From: Pseudolabrys sp. Root1462 | GTDB lineage: Bacteria; Pseudomonadota; Alphaproteobacteria; Rhizobiales; Xanthobacteraceae | NCBI RefSeq assembly: GCF_001426945.1 | Contig: NZ_LMFS01000001.1 | Span: 2,660,609 to 2,724,608 of the forward strand | Direction of reading: 5' to 3' | DNA length: 64,000 nt | In this document: positions 41,560-50,022 of the stretch, in pieces | Numbering within the stretch: the first letter of the stretch is position 1 | How the letters are laid out: each line of letters starts with the position of its first letter | Notes under the pieces: model-generated | Databases searched by the model: none | Told to the model about the DNA's origin: nothing | The model's input: the letters and a program-made list of their open reading frames with translations, nothing else | Translations under genes and position numbers: made by a program

Positions 41560-41805
41560 TTAGGCGTCGGTGCGGTGCGGTTTGAGGTCGAAACCGATCT
41601 CGAACACGGTGCGGTCGGTGGTGTCGACCACCGTCATGGTCCAGCCGGACAGATCCTGAATGCCGGGATCGCACATCGCGGCCTTGAGATCGCGCACCTG
41701 ACGCACGGCGTGGGCCCGCACGGCGGTCAGCCCGCTGAGGTCCTGACCCTTGTCATCGGAAAACCGTCGCTGGCCGTCCGAGAAATGGAAATAGAAACGC
41801 GGCAC
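41560..41805 (-). CDS. DUF6894-type small protein
   Basis: 81 residues from a GTG at 41805 preceded by GAGAGGGC. Starts (V)PRFYFHFSDGQRRFSDDKGQDLSGLTAVRAHAVRQVRDL, then WTMTVVDTTDRTVFEIGFDLKP. This is the DUF6894 pattern, very frequent in rhizobia, often in many copies. Function unknown. An ATG at 41874 would add an atypical basic leader. Confidence 0.8.
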   Translation of the reverse strand: MPRFYFHFSDGQRRFSDDKGQDLSGLTAVRAHAVRQVRDLKAAMCDPGIQDLSGWTMTVVDTTDRTVFEIGFDLKPHRTDA

Positions 41806-42033
41806 GCGACGCCCTCTCACGAAAGCAGATTGCACCGACGGCGACCGACGTGCCGGCCGCGCCCCCCAAGGCAATTCCGGCCGTCGGCATCTGCAGCTAC
41901 TAGACTACGTGCGGTCTAGATTGACTAGGTGTCGGAAGCGTGACCGAGCGCAATTGTCGCAACACTTTTAACGTGAGCGCCGGGCGCGGTTCGCATCGAT
42001 TCACGGTTAGGTTCGGTATCGCGCGACCGCAAT

Positions 42034-42447
42034 CTATGCGTTGGCCCGGGCGGCGCCGCTGTCGAACCGCATCCGCGCCGTCTGGATCGCGACGCGGTTG
42101 CGCCGGGCCCACAGGCCGAGTTCGCTCACCGGCTCGAGCAGCGAACGGCCGAGTGTCGTCAATTCGTAATCGACGCGCGGCGGAATCGTCGGAAATACCG
42201 TGCGCGAGACGAGGCCGTCGCGCTCGAGACCGCGCAGCGTCAGCGTCAGCATGCGCTGCGAGATCGAGCCCAGCGCGCGCCGCAATTCGTTGAAGCGCTT
42301 CGGTCCGTCACCCAGCGTCGACACAACCAGGACCGTCCACTTGTCGCCAACGCGGGCCAACACCTCGCTCACGGCGCGGCAGTCTTCGGCCACATGCAGG
42401 TTCCCGGACAGCGGATTTGCGCGTTCTTGAGCTTTCAGAGCGGTCAT
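42034..42447 (-). CDS. HxlR-family transcriptional regulator
   Basis: 137 residues, a winged-helix HxlR regulator: [85 protein letters not shown]. The conserved first Cys and the GDKW..LV.. segment are present. Binds as a dimer, usually controlling a divergent oxidoreductase gene. No intact divergent target is visible here; the next plus-strand gene starts about 500 bases away. Confidence 0.93.
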   Translation of the reverse strand: MTALKAQERANPLSGNLHVAEDCRAVSEVLARVGDKWTVLVVSTLGDGPKRFNELRRALGSISQRMLTLTLRGLERDGLVSRTVFPTIPPRVDYELTTLGRSLLEPVSELGLWARRNRVAIQTARMRFDSGAARANA

Positions 42448-42462
42448 CTATTTATCCTCGGT

Positions 42463-42474
42463 TACCAATCGGTA
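42463..42474. promoter_or_regulatory. Candidate HxlR operator
   Basis: TACC-AATC-GGTA dyad 16 bases upstream of the hxlR-type start codon, of the form known for HxlR-class operators. Suggests autoregulation. Confidence 0.5.
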
Positions 42475-42946
42475 CTTAGGCTAATAAATAGAGGAAGCGA
42501 GGCCAAAGCTCAAGCGCGGGATCCGGCGGCCTCATCGCCTCGGCCGTGTGCCCCGTTCCGGGTGGGGCCGTGGGCAACCCTGCACCTGATTGGGACGAAG
42601 CCGGCATTCGCTTCAAGCCCGAGCTGCCGGATGAATGTGAGAAGGTACTGGACGCCTGCGGCCGCCGCATCCCGCAAGCATTCATCGATAAATTTTCTGT
42701 ATTCGCCGGCGCGCTGACAGCAACATCACACCACTATGACGGCGGCGCCGCAGCACAGTTTTTGAGCTGCTTACGGCCATACCTTTGGCCGATCGTATTC
42801 TTGCCGGATGCACTCACAGGTCGCCGCCCGCGCTATGTAATAGCGATCAAAGAATGTGCATAACTCCGCCCTGCTTCACCTGCCGCAGGGCCGACAATGT
42901 AAATTATCGCCGTGGGCCAATGATTTGCCCGCGGAGGCCCCACGCC
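42475..42946. other. Intergenic region between HxlR regulator and hybrid kinase
   Basis: About 470 bases. An open plus-strand frame at 42546-42863 (105 codons) has no ribosome binding site or recognisable family. The kinase ribosome binding site GGAGG lies at 42933-42937. It may be the remnant of a gene once controlled by the HxlR protein. Confidence 0.4.
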
Positions 42947-45900
42947 GTGACTGACCAACCGATGGCGCTTTCGGCCGTCCCGAAGCGACGTGTCGAGCGC
43001 TATCAAAGAACGTTGAAATTGTTAGCACGCATCGCAACCGGACTACGGTTGCGCTCGTGGGCGCAGCCCGTGACCCTGCTCGGCATCGGCATGCTCGCCG
43101 TCATCTATTTGATGCTCGGCGTTCTGATCGTCAGCGACAGAAAAGAAGCGGTAGCGAACGCGGTCAGGCACGGCGACAACCTGGTCCGCATCATCGATCA
43201 GGCTTACGCCCACATCCTGCAGAGCACCGATTCAGCCCTGCTCGTCGTCCGCCACGTTTATTTGGCGGCACCGTCAACGATCGATCTCAAAAGCCTGTTT
43301 GACGGTCAGGCGTCGCGCACTGGCTTGGACAACCGTTACATCGTGACCGACGCCCAAGGCCGCGTCATCGCAGCGACCTTCGCCGACGACAGCCGGCTCA
43401 TCGGCAAGGAGTTTCCGGATCCCGACAGTTTTCAGCGTCAGAAGAGCGATCGCGACGACGAACTGCTGATAAGCCCGCCGCACAAGTTCGGCGCCAACGG
43501 GCCGCTGCTCGTTTTTTTGACGCGACGACTGACCCATGCCGATGGCAGCTTCGGCGGTGTCGTTGCTGCCGTGCTCGACTCCAAAGTGCTGACGCGCGTC
43601 GGTGCAGACCTCGACCTCGGCCCGCTCGGCACCTCCGGCCTGATTGGCTCCGACGGCGTCGTGCGAGCCCGCGCGATCCAAGGCAGCATCGACGTCGATG
43701 CTATCGGCAAACAATTAGCCGCCGGCACCGGTGTGCTGGCTTACAGCCTCAGCGCGTCCAGCGGTCATTTCTGGAGCACCGCCGGCATGTACGACAATGT
43801 CCGCCGCCTGGTGTCCTTCCGGGTGATCGGCAACTTTCCCATGGTCGCCACCGTCACCACGACCGAGGCGGAGATTTTCCGGCACGCCAACAAGCAGGCG
43901 ATGATCTACTGGGCGATCGCGCTTGTCGGCACCGTCTTGGTTCTGATCGGCGTCAGATGGGGCGCGGCGCGCACCAGGAAGCTCAGCGCCGCCGCGACCG
44001 AGATAATCGCCGCCCAGGACGACCTTCGCAAAAGCGAGCAACGCTATCGGCTGGTCGAAGACGCCGTGAACGAAGGCATCTGGGATTGGGATATCGGCAG
44101 CGACGTTTGCTACCGCTCGCCGCACTGGAAACAGCTTCTCGGCTTCAGCGACGACGACGCGCCAACCAGCATGGCCGCGTTGAAGGAACTGATCCATCCC
44201 GACGATCGTGCCGCCGTCGACGCCGCCATGAACGCGCACCTGGCCGACGATGTGCCCTATCTCGTCGAGTTTCGGCTTCAGGGCAAGAACGGCGAGTACC
44301 GCTGGATACAGAGCCGCGGCAAGGCCCAGCGCGACGAAAACGGCAAGCCGACACGTATGCTCGGCACCCTCACCGATATTACCGACCGCAAGCTGGCGGA
44401 GGCCTCGCTCAAGGAAAGCCACGCCAACCTGGGGCGCGCTGAAACCACCGCTCAACTCGGCCACTTCCGTTATGTGAAGGCCACCGGCGAATACACCTGG
44501 TCGGAAGGTCTCTATCGAATCTTCGGCAAGTCGCCCTCCGGCTTCATGGCGACGTTTCAGGCGGCGCCCGAATTCATCACGCCCGAAGACCGCCCGATCC
44601 TGCTGCAGCAACGCGAACACATCTTGTCCGGCGGCGCGGCGCACTCGATGACGCTGCGCGGCGTCCGGGACGATGGCCGGATGATTTATGTCGAGACGTG
44701 GCTGGAGGCGACGCGCGCCGGCGACGACACCGTGACCGGAATGCACGGTTCGGTGCAGGATGTGACGGCCCGCAAGCTCGCAGAACTCGATCTCAAGGAA
44801 AGCCGGGACAATCTGGCGCGCGCCGAGCGGCTCGCGTTGCTCGGCCATTTCAAGAGCGGCCTTCAGGCCGACACGCTGGTCTGGTCGGAGGGCGTCTATG
44901 CGATCTTCGGCTATTCGCCGGAGTCCTATGTCCCGAGCGAGCGGGCCTTCATTCAGTTGGTGCTGCCGGAAGACCGGCCTTCCCTGAAGCGCGCCGTCGA
45001 GGACATCGTCGCCGGCCGTGAGATTCCCAATTTCGTCATCCGCGTCCGCCGCTCCGACGGTGCGATCATCGACCTCGACGTCTGGATGCAGGCGGTGCGT
45101 GGCACGGACGGCGCCATCACCGGGCTGTTCGGCACGCTGCAGGACGTCACCTTGCGCCGCCGCGCCGAGGAATTTCTCGCCCGCGCCAACCAGGAACTGG
45201 AAGCCCGCGTCAGCGAGCGCACCAACGAGCTGGCGCAGGAAATTCGCCGCCGCGAAGAAGCGCAGATGACGCTCGGCCAGATGCAGAAGATGGAGGCGGT
45301 CGGCCAGCTGACCGCCGGCATCGCCCACGACTTCAACAATCTGTTGTCGGTCATCGGCGGCAGCCTCGAATTCGTCGATCGCTCCGCGGCGCGCGGCCTG
45401 ACGGCCGACCCGGAACTGCTCGATGCGGCGCTGCGCGCGACCCGGCGCGGCCGCGAGCTGGTGCGCCGGTTGCTGGCCTTCTCCCGGCAGACGCCGTCGC
45501 GCGCCGAGCCGACACTGATCGACCAGATGGTGCTCGACACGCTGCGCCTGCTGCAGCGGACGCTGGGCGACAACATCGACATCGTCACGCAACTCAACGC
45601 CAGCGGCGCGGTGATCTCGGTCGACCGCAATCAGCTCGCCAACGCCCTGCTCAATCTCGCGCTCAACGCGCGCGATGCCATGGCCGAAGGCGGGCAGATG
45701 ACGATCGCGACCGAGTGCCAGCCGTGCGATCCGGCGCTGGCCAAGACGGCGCGCTGGCCGACCGCCGAGGAAGTGCGCATCGTCATCCGCGACACCGGCG
45801 TCGGCATGACCGAGTCGATCCGCCGCCGCGCCACCGAGCCGTTCTTCACCACCAAGTCCGACGGCCTCGGCAGCGGCCTCGGCCTCAGCATGGTGCAGGG

Positions 45901-46414
45901 CTTCATCGAGCAGTCCGGCGGCCTGCTGGTGATCGAGAGCGAGCCCGATAAAGGCACCGCGGTCACCTTGCGGCTGCCGCGCATCGCGGCGGCCGATACG
46001 CAGACCGAGCACAGCGACGGCGCCGTCGGCCAGGCCGGCACGCGCCGCGAGAAGACCGTGCTGCTGGTCGAGGACGACGCCGATGTCCGCATCGTCATCA
46101 CCGCGCAACTGCGCCATCTCGGCTACCGGGTGCAGACCGCCGCCAACGGCATGGAGGCGATCGACCTGATCGCCTCGCCCGCCATGTTCGACATCCTGCT
46201 CACCGACATCGTCCTGCCGAGCGGACTCGACGGCGTATCGCTGGTCAAGGAAGCGATGCTGGCGCGGCCGCGGATCGGCGTGCTGTGCATGTCCGGCTAC
46301 GAGCCGTCGCAGAAGCACCGCAAGTGGCTCAGCCAGCAGAACATCGGCTTTTTGGAAAAGCCGTTCCACATGCAGAGCCTCGGCCAGGCGCTCGAGGCCG
46401 CGCTGGCGACCTAG
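42947..46414 (+). CDS. Large membrane hybrid histidine kinase with Cache, three PAS, kinase and receiver domains
   Basis: 1155 residues from a GTG with GGAGG nine bases upstream. Helix 1 (about 42-63), an extracytoplasmic Cache-type sensor (about 65-315), helix 2 (about 318-338), PAS domains near 365-490, 495-620 and 625-750, a coiled linker, and a DHp with GIAHDFNNLL (His near 793). HATPase (LLNLALNARDAM, DTGVGM, GLGSGLGLSMVQGF) and a C-terminal receiver (LLVEDDADVRIV, ILLTDIVLPSGLDG, Lys in FLEKPFHM) follow. The HDFNN box is of the CckA/NtrB-like group. Signal and partner are unknown. Its stop shares a CTAG with the MFS gene. Confidence 0.9.
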   Translation: MTDQPMALSAVPKRRVERYQRTLKLLARIATGLRLRSWAQPVTLLGIGMLAVIYLMLGVLIVSDRKEAVANAVRHGDNLVRIIDQAYAHILQSTDSALLVVRHVYLAAPSTIDLKSLFDGQASRTGLDNRYIVTDAQGRVIAATFADDSRLIGKEFPDPDSFQRQKSDRDDELLISPPHKFGANGPLLVFLTRRLTHADGSFGGVVAAVLDSKVLTRVGADLDLGPLGTSGLIGSDGVVRARAIQGSIDVDAIGKQLAAGTGVLAYSLSASSGHFWSTAGMYDNVRRLVSFRVIGNFPMVATVTTTEAEIFRHANKQAMIYWAIALVGTVLVLIGVRWGAARTRKLSAAATEIIAAQDDLRKSEQRYRLVEDAVNEGIWDWDIGSDVCYRSPHWKQLLGFSDDDAPTSMAALKELIHPDDRAAVDAAMNAHLADDVPYLVEFRLQGKNGEYRWIQSRGKAQRDENGKPTRMLGTLTDITDRKLAEASLKESHANLGRAETTAQLGHFRYVKATGEYTWSEGLYRIFGKSPSGFMATFQAAPEFITPEDRPILLQQREHILSGGAAHSMTLRGVRDDGRMIYVETWLEATRAGDDTVTGMHGSVQDVTARKLAELDLKESRDNLARAERLALLGHFKSGLQADTLVWSEGVYAIFGYSPESYVPSERAFIQLVLPEDRPSLKRAVEDIVAGREIPNFVIRVRRSDGAIIDLDVWMQAVRGTDGAITGLFGTLQDVTLRRRAEEFLARANQELEARVSERTNELAQEIRRREEAQMTLGQMQKMEAVGQLTAGIAHDFNNLLSVIGGSLEFVDRSAARGLTADPELLDAALRATRRGRELVRRLLAFSRQTPSRAEPTLIDQMVLDTLRLLQRTLGDNIDIVTQLNASGAVISVDRNQLANALLNLALNARDAMAEGGQMTIATECQPCDPALAKTARWPTAEEVRIVIRDTGVGMTESIRRRATEPFFTTKSDGLGSGLGLSMVQGFIEQSGGLLVIESEPDKGTAVTLRLPRIAAADTQTEHSDGAVGQAGTRREKTVLLVEDDADVRIVITAQLRHLGYRVQTAANGMEAIDLIASPAMFDILLTDIVLPSGLDGVSLVKEAMLARPRIGVLCMSGYEPSQKHRKWLSQQNIGFLEKPFHMQSLGQALEAALAT

Positions 46415-47931
46415 TGCTCGATCGACGGCGCCGCGGCGGCGGCGGGGCCGCGCAGCGGCCGCTCCTCGAGGATGATGAGAAACACCAGACCGCAGACCAG
46501 CACCACCGCGCAGGCGATGAACACCAGGCGGAATGCGTGAGCGAGCTGCGCCGCCGAGGCCGAGCGCGCCAGCATCTCCATCTGCATGCCGGTCGAGCCG
46601 TTGAGGCCGCCGAGCACGATGGCGCCGAGGATCGCCACCACCAGCGATGAGAACAGCGCGCGGAAGAAGTTGGCGGCGCCGGTGGCGACGCCCATCTGCG
46701 AGCGCTCGACCGCGTTCTGCATGCACACCGTCGAGATCGGAAACACCGTGCCGATGCTGAAGCCCACGATCGTCTGCAGCAGGATCACCAGCGGCAGCGG
46801 CAGCCCGGCTGGCGCGATCGCCAGCGGGATCAGCGCGGCGATGCCGCACGAGGTGCCGATCATCGGAATGCGCTTGTAGCGCTCGACCCGCATCAGCGCC
46901 CGCCCGGTCAGCGTGGCGGCCACCACCACCGCGGTCATCATCGGGATGAGGCCGAGGCCGGATTGTGTTGCCGACAGATGCACCACCACCTCGAAATACA
47001 GCGGCACGAAGATGGTCATGCCGATCAGCGTCGCCATGTTGCAGGCGCCCGCCAGCGCCGCGGCGCGCACCACCTTGTTGCCGAGCACGGCGAGCGGCAG
47101 GAACGGTTCGGCCGCGGTCCTGAGCCGCCAGGCGAAGGCGGCCCACAGCAGCGCCGACAGCACGAACAGCCCGACGATCGCGCCCGAGAGCCACGGATAA
47201 AGCCGCCCGCCCCACGACAGCGCCAGCAGCAGCGCCACCGAGGCCAGCATCATGAGCACCGCGCCGATGATGTCGAGCTGGTGATCGCGCTTGTGGAACG
47301 GCACCAGCTTGAGCACGCGCCAGCACATGGCGAGCGCCGCGGCGCCGAGCGGCAGGTTGATCCAGAAGATCAGCGACCAGTCGAGATGTTCGGTGAGGAA
47401 GCCGCCGAGCACCGGGCCGCCGACCGACGACAGCGCGAACACCGCGCCGATATAGCCCTGATAGCGGCCGCGTTCGCGCGGGCTCACGATGTCGGCGATG
47501 ATGGTCTGCGCCAGCGCGATGAGGCCGCCGCCGCCGAGGCCCTGCACGCCGCGCGCGACGATCAGCGCCATCATGCTGGGCGCCAGCGCGCAGGCGATCG
47601 AGCCGATGACGAACATGGCGATGGCGCCGAGCATCACCATGCGCCGGCCGTGAATGTCGGACAGCTTGCCGAGCAGCGGCGTCGTCGCCGTGCCGGTGAG
47701 CAGATAGACCGTCACCACCCAGGGCAGATCGTCGATATTGCCGAAATGCCGGCCGATGGTCGGCAGCGCGGTGGCGACGATGGTCTGGTCGAGCGCGCCG
47801 AGAAACATGGCGAGCGCAATGCCGGCCACGATCTGCATGATCACGGCGTGCGGCAAGGCCGGCGGCGCCGGCGCCTGCGCCGCCGCGGCCGGACGCGGTT
47901 CCAGATCGGCGGTTGGTTCGCGGTTCGACAT
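46411..47931 (-). CDS. MFS multidrug exporter, DHA2 (EmrB/QacA) family
   Basis: 506 residues, about 14 membrane helices. DHA2 signatures: FLGALDQTIVATALPTIGRHFGNIDDLPWVVTVYLLTGTATTPLLGKLSDIHGRR (motif A region) and GRYQGYIGAVFALSSVGGPVLGGFLTEH (motif C). Proton-driven drug efflux; substrates unknown. No periplasmic adaptor (EmrA) gene beside it. Convergent with the hybrid kinase, the two stop codons using the same CTAG palindrome. Confidence 0.93.
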   Translation of the reverse strand: MSNREPTADLEPRPAAAAQAPAPPALPHAVIMQIVAGIALAMFLGALDQTIVATALPTIGRHFGNIDDLPWVVTVYLLTGTATTPLLGKLSDIHGRRMVMLGAIAMFVIGSIACALAPSMMALIVARGVQGLGGGGLIALAQTIIADIVSPRERGRYQGYIGAVFALSSVGGPVLGGFLTEHLDWSLIFWINLPLGAAALAMCWRVLKLVPFHKRDHQLDIIGAVLMMLASVALLLALSWGGRLYPWLSGAIVGLFVLSALLWAAFAWRLRTAAEPFLPLAVLGNKVVRAAALAGACNMATLIGMTIFVPLYFEVVVHLSATQSGLGLIPMMTAVVVAATLTGRALMRVERYKRIPMIGTSCGIAALIPLAIAPAGLPLPLVILLQTIVGFSIGTVFPISTVCMQNAVERSQMGVATGAANFFRALFSSLVVAILGAIVLGGLNGSTGMQMEMLARSASAAQLAHAFRLVFIACAVVLVCGLVFLIILEERPLRGPAAAAAPSIEH

Positions 47932-48031
47932 GAGGCGCGGACATGCCTTGCCGCCACGGCAATCGCAAGCGGTATCCGCGCGCGGGTGGTATGCCGATCG
48001 CCGGCGCGCGCCGCGACGGCGAAACGCCGCT

Positions 48032-48889
48032 TCAATCCTCGAGATCTTTCAGGGCAACGACCGCGGTCTCGATCTGGCTGACGAACAGCGCCTCCATCAC
48101 TTCGTCGTGGGCGCGCTCGGCCGGCGAGCGGGCGCGCGAGCGCGTGATGCGGAAGCGGTTGTAGACCTCCATGGCCGACGACACCGCATCGATGGCGCGG
48201 CGCCGCGCCTCCCACACCAGCGCGGCATCGGCTTTCGCCCTGGCAGTCCTGTGGGCCCTGGCATGACGCAATGACGCCGCGGCGCAGGCGATCGCGGCGC
48301 GCGCGGCGCCATCGGGATCGAGCGCCTTGATGCCGCGAGCGACCGGCTGGTCCGCCTCGGCGCGCGCGATGAAGCGGCCGCCGGCGCCCTTGGCCGCGGC
48401 GTGACCCTCGGCGCGCTGCCAGCGCCGGCCGCGATTGGCGCAAGCCGCCGCCTCGCCGCGCGGCTTGACGGCATAACGCTTCCGCCACGCCCCCTTAGCG
48501 GCATATTTGTACAGCGTGCGCTCGGTGACGCCGGCGAGCCGCGCGATCTCGGCCACCGGCACGGCGGTGTCTTCATACAGCGCCCGCACGCGGGTCATGA
48601 GGTCGGGCTCCTTCTTTTCCCCTCCCTCGCTGGCTTGCTTTCCCCTCGCCCCTTGCTCTGCACGTTCCCCTCCCCCGCGAGCGGCAGCGAGCCGTGGGGA
48701 GGGGTCAGGGGTGGGGGCGCTTTCTTCCGAAGCAAGGCGCTGCGCCAAACGGTTATCAGGGCTCACCCCATCCACCTTCCGCGGCACGCCCTGCCCCATC
48801 TCCGGCGCCAAACCCAACACCAGTTCGTGTCCTCGCATGGTGGAATAGACGGCGCGCGTCGCCGCACGCACGGATGTCCGTGGCGTCAT
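48032..48889 (-). CDS. HTH protein resembling small terminase, carrying an inserted repeat-encoded segment
   Basis: 285 residues (ATG 48889; Met18 at 48838 is an alternative). The central HTH is MTRVRALYEDTAVPVAEIARLAGVTERTLYKYAAKGAWRKRY, comparable in layout to the TerS-like HTH at 38449-39096 (RLYEQTLAPVADIALMMG...). A helical C-terminal half follows (EARRRAIDAVSSAMEVYNRFR...EVMEALFVSQIETAVVALKDLE). Residues ~56-98 (ESAPTPDPSPRLAAARGG...) are encoded by an intergenic-type repeat. It shares an identical promoter segment with the GTA head locus. It could be a packaging or regulatory relative; no terL is nearby. Confidence 0.7.
   Translation of the reverse strand: MTPRTSVRAATRAVYSTMRGHELVLGLAPEMGQGVPRKVDGVSPDNRLAQRLASEESAPTPDPSPRLAAARGGGERAEQGARGKQASEGGEKKEPDLMTRVRALYEDTAVPVAEIARLAGVTERTLYKYAAKGAWRKRYAVKPRGEAAACANRGRRWQRAEGHAAAKGAGGRFIARAEADQPVARGIKALDPDGAARAAIACAAASLRHARAHRTARAKADAALVWEARRRAIDAVSSAMEVYNRFRITRSRARSPAERAHDEVMEALFVSQIETAVVALKDLED
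48665..48706. repeat. Palindromic repeat inside the HTH coding sequence
   Basis: CCCCTCCCC and GGGGAGGGG arms flank a GCGAGCGGCAGCGAGCC core. The surrounding CCCCTGACCCCTCCCC and GAGGGGAAAG stretches (about 48615-48717) are the common rhizobial genomic repeat normally found between genes. Here it is translated in frame as a Pro/Ser/Gly-rich segment. Confidence 0.65.
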
Positions 48890-48933
48890 GGCAAGACCCC
48901 GAGATCATGGATTCAATTGTGGAGGATGCCGGA

Positions 48934-48962
48934 AAGCTAGCGGAGCAGCGTCACGCTGTCAA
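48934..48962 (-). promoter_or_regulatory. Sigma70-type promoter with the same 13-bp palindrome as at 39497
   Basis: On the minus strand TTGACA (48957-48962), 17-base spacer, TAGCTT (48934-48939). The palindrome CAGCGT-C-ACGCTG lies at 48946-48958. It would start transcription about 40 bases before the HTH gene ATG at 48889. The 21-base segment 48943-48963 is identical to 39494-39514. Confidence 0.7.
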
Positions 48963-48993
48963 GGAATATAATCTAGACCAACGCTCGGGCCGT

Positions 48994-49227
48994 TCACTTA
49001 AACGCAAACGTCTCTTGGAGGATTTTGTAGAGGGCCAAGGCGCTTTCTCGATCGAGTTGAATTGTTTGGCTCTGACGCCCCGGATTCTGACGAGTGCGAC
49101 GACCGAACGTGTCAATTTGAAGTAAGGAGCGTCCATCACGTTCAAATGCAAAGTACGTCGCGTCAATTTCATCATGAATGGTATATCGATCGCGACGCTT
49201 CTCGTCGAAATGCGAAATTAGCGCCAT
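48994..49227 (-). CDS. Small conserved rhizobial protein, 77 aa
   Basis: MALISHFDEKRRDRYTIHDEI then DATYFAFERDGRSLLQIDTFGRRTRQNPG and SQTIQLDRESALALYKILQETFAFK. Mixed alpha/beta, no signal peptide. Similar small rhizobial proteins are sometimes labelled methionyl-tRNA formyltransferase in databases, but this is far too short for that enzyme and shows none of its motifs. AT-richer than its neighbours. Function unknown. Confidence 0.7.
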   Translation of the reverse strand: MALISHFDEKRRDRYTIHDEIDATYFAFERDGRSLLQIDTFGRRTRQNPGRQSQTIQLDRESALALYKILQETFAFK

Positions 49228-49276
49228 TGAAGCTCTCCCGTGTCAATTCTTAATCACGTAGTGCAGCGCGTACTAG

Positions 49277-49777
49277 TTATTTTCTCTTCGCCCCTTTCGA
49301 CCCCTTCGGCCACCGCATCGGCCACTTCACAATGTAGTCGACGAGGTCGCGGTCCGGCACGTTGACTTCGCTCTCCGACACCTTGCCGCGCACCGAGATG
49401 CCGGCTTCGTGCACCGTCTCCGGCGTGCCGGAAATCAGCGGGTGCCACCACGGCAGGTCCTCGCCCGCCGCCACCAGCACATAGCCGCAGGTCGGCGGCA
49501 GCCAGGTCAGCCGCCGGATGTTGCGCCACGACAGCCGCACGCAGTCGTGCACCTTCTTCTGCCGGTTCGGGTAGTCGGTGCAGCGGCAGGTGTCGCCGTC
49601 GAGCAGCTTGCAGCCGACGTCGGTATAGACCGTCTCGCCGGAGTCCTCGTCGGTCAGCTTGTTGAGGCAGCAGCGGCCGCAGCCGTCGCACAGGCTCTCC
49701 CACTCCTTGGGCGTCATCTCGGAGAGCTTCTTGGTGCGCCAGAACGGCGGCTTGGCCTCGGATTTGGTGTCGGGCAT
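49277..49777 (-). CDS. YcgN/UPF0260 cysteine-cluster protein
   Basis: 166 residues. Cysteine-cluster family CxxCxx[17 protein letters not shown], then [19 protein letters not shown] and HDCVRLS, probably binding a metal or Fe-S centre. [23 protein letters not shown] is the conserved C-terminal half. Biochemical role unknown. Single gene; the next gene upstream is divergent. Confidence 0.93.
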   Translation of the reverse strand: MPDTKSEAKPPFWRTKKLSEMTPKEWESLCDGCGRCCLNKLTDEDSGETVYTDVGCKLLDGDTCRCTDYPNRQKKVHDCVRLSWRNIRRLTWLPPTCGYVLVAAGEDLPWWHPLISGTPETVHEAGISVRGKVSESEVNVPDRDLVDYIVKWPMRWPKGSKGAKRK

Positions 49778-50022
49778 CGTCGGGGGCGGCCTTTGAATCG
49801 CGAAGGCCCCTTATACCCCCCACCCGCCGCGACGGCGGCAGAAAGCGCCCCGCCCCCAATTTCTCCCCAATTGCCGTTCACCGTTCCACCAATAAGCGCC
49901 CGGCCCGAATAGCGAATACGGCTCCGATCGACTAGATTGAGGGCCGCTTTGGCCTGCTCGGCCGGCGGCGTCCGCCGCCAGCCCGCGCGGCGACACTCAA
50001 GTATCTGACAGATAAGGCGGAA

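Noticed and set aside
42546-42863. 105-codon plus-strand open frame as a gene
   Set aside because: No ribosome binding site, no family signal, unusual composition; more likely a chance frame in a GC-rich gap.
43715-47968. Very long minus-strand frame through kinase and MFS genes
   Set aside because: It is the antisense of the hybrid kinase and an alternative frame of the MFS gene; low-complexity Arg/Ala/Gly translation typical of GC-rich shadows.
48994-49227. Methionyl-tRNA formyltransferase label for the 77-aa protein
   Set aside because: The enzyme is about 310 residues with formyl-THF-binding motifs; none are present here.
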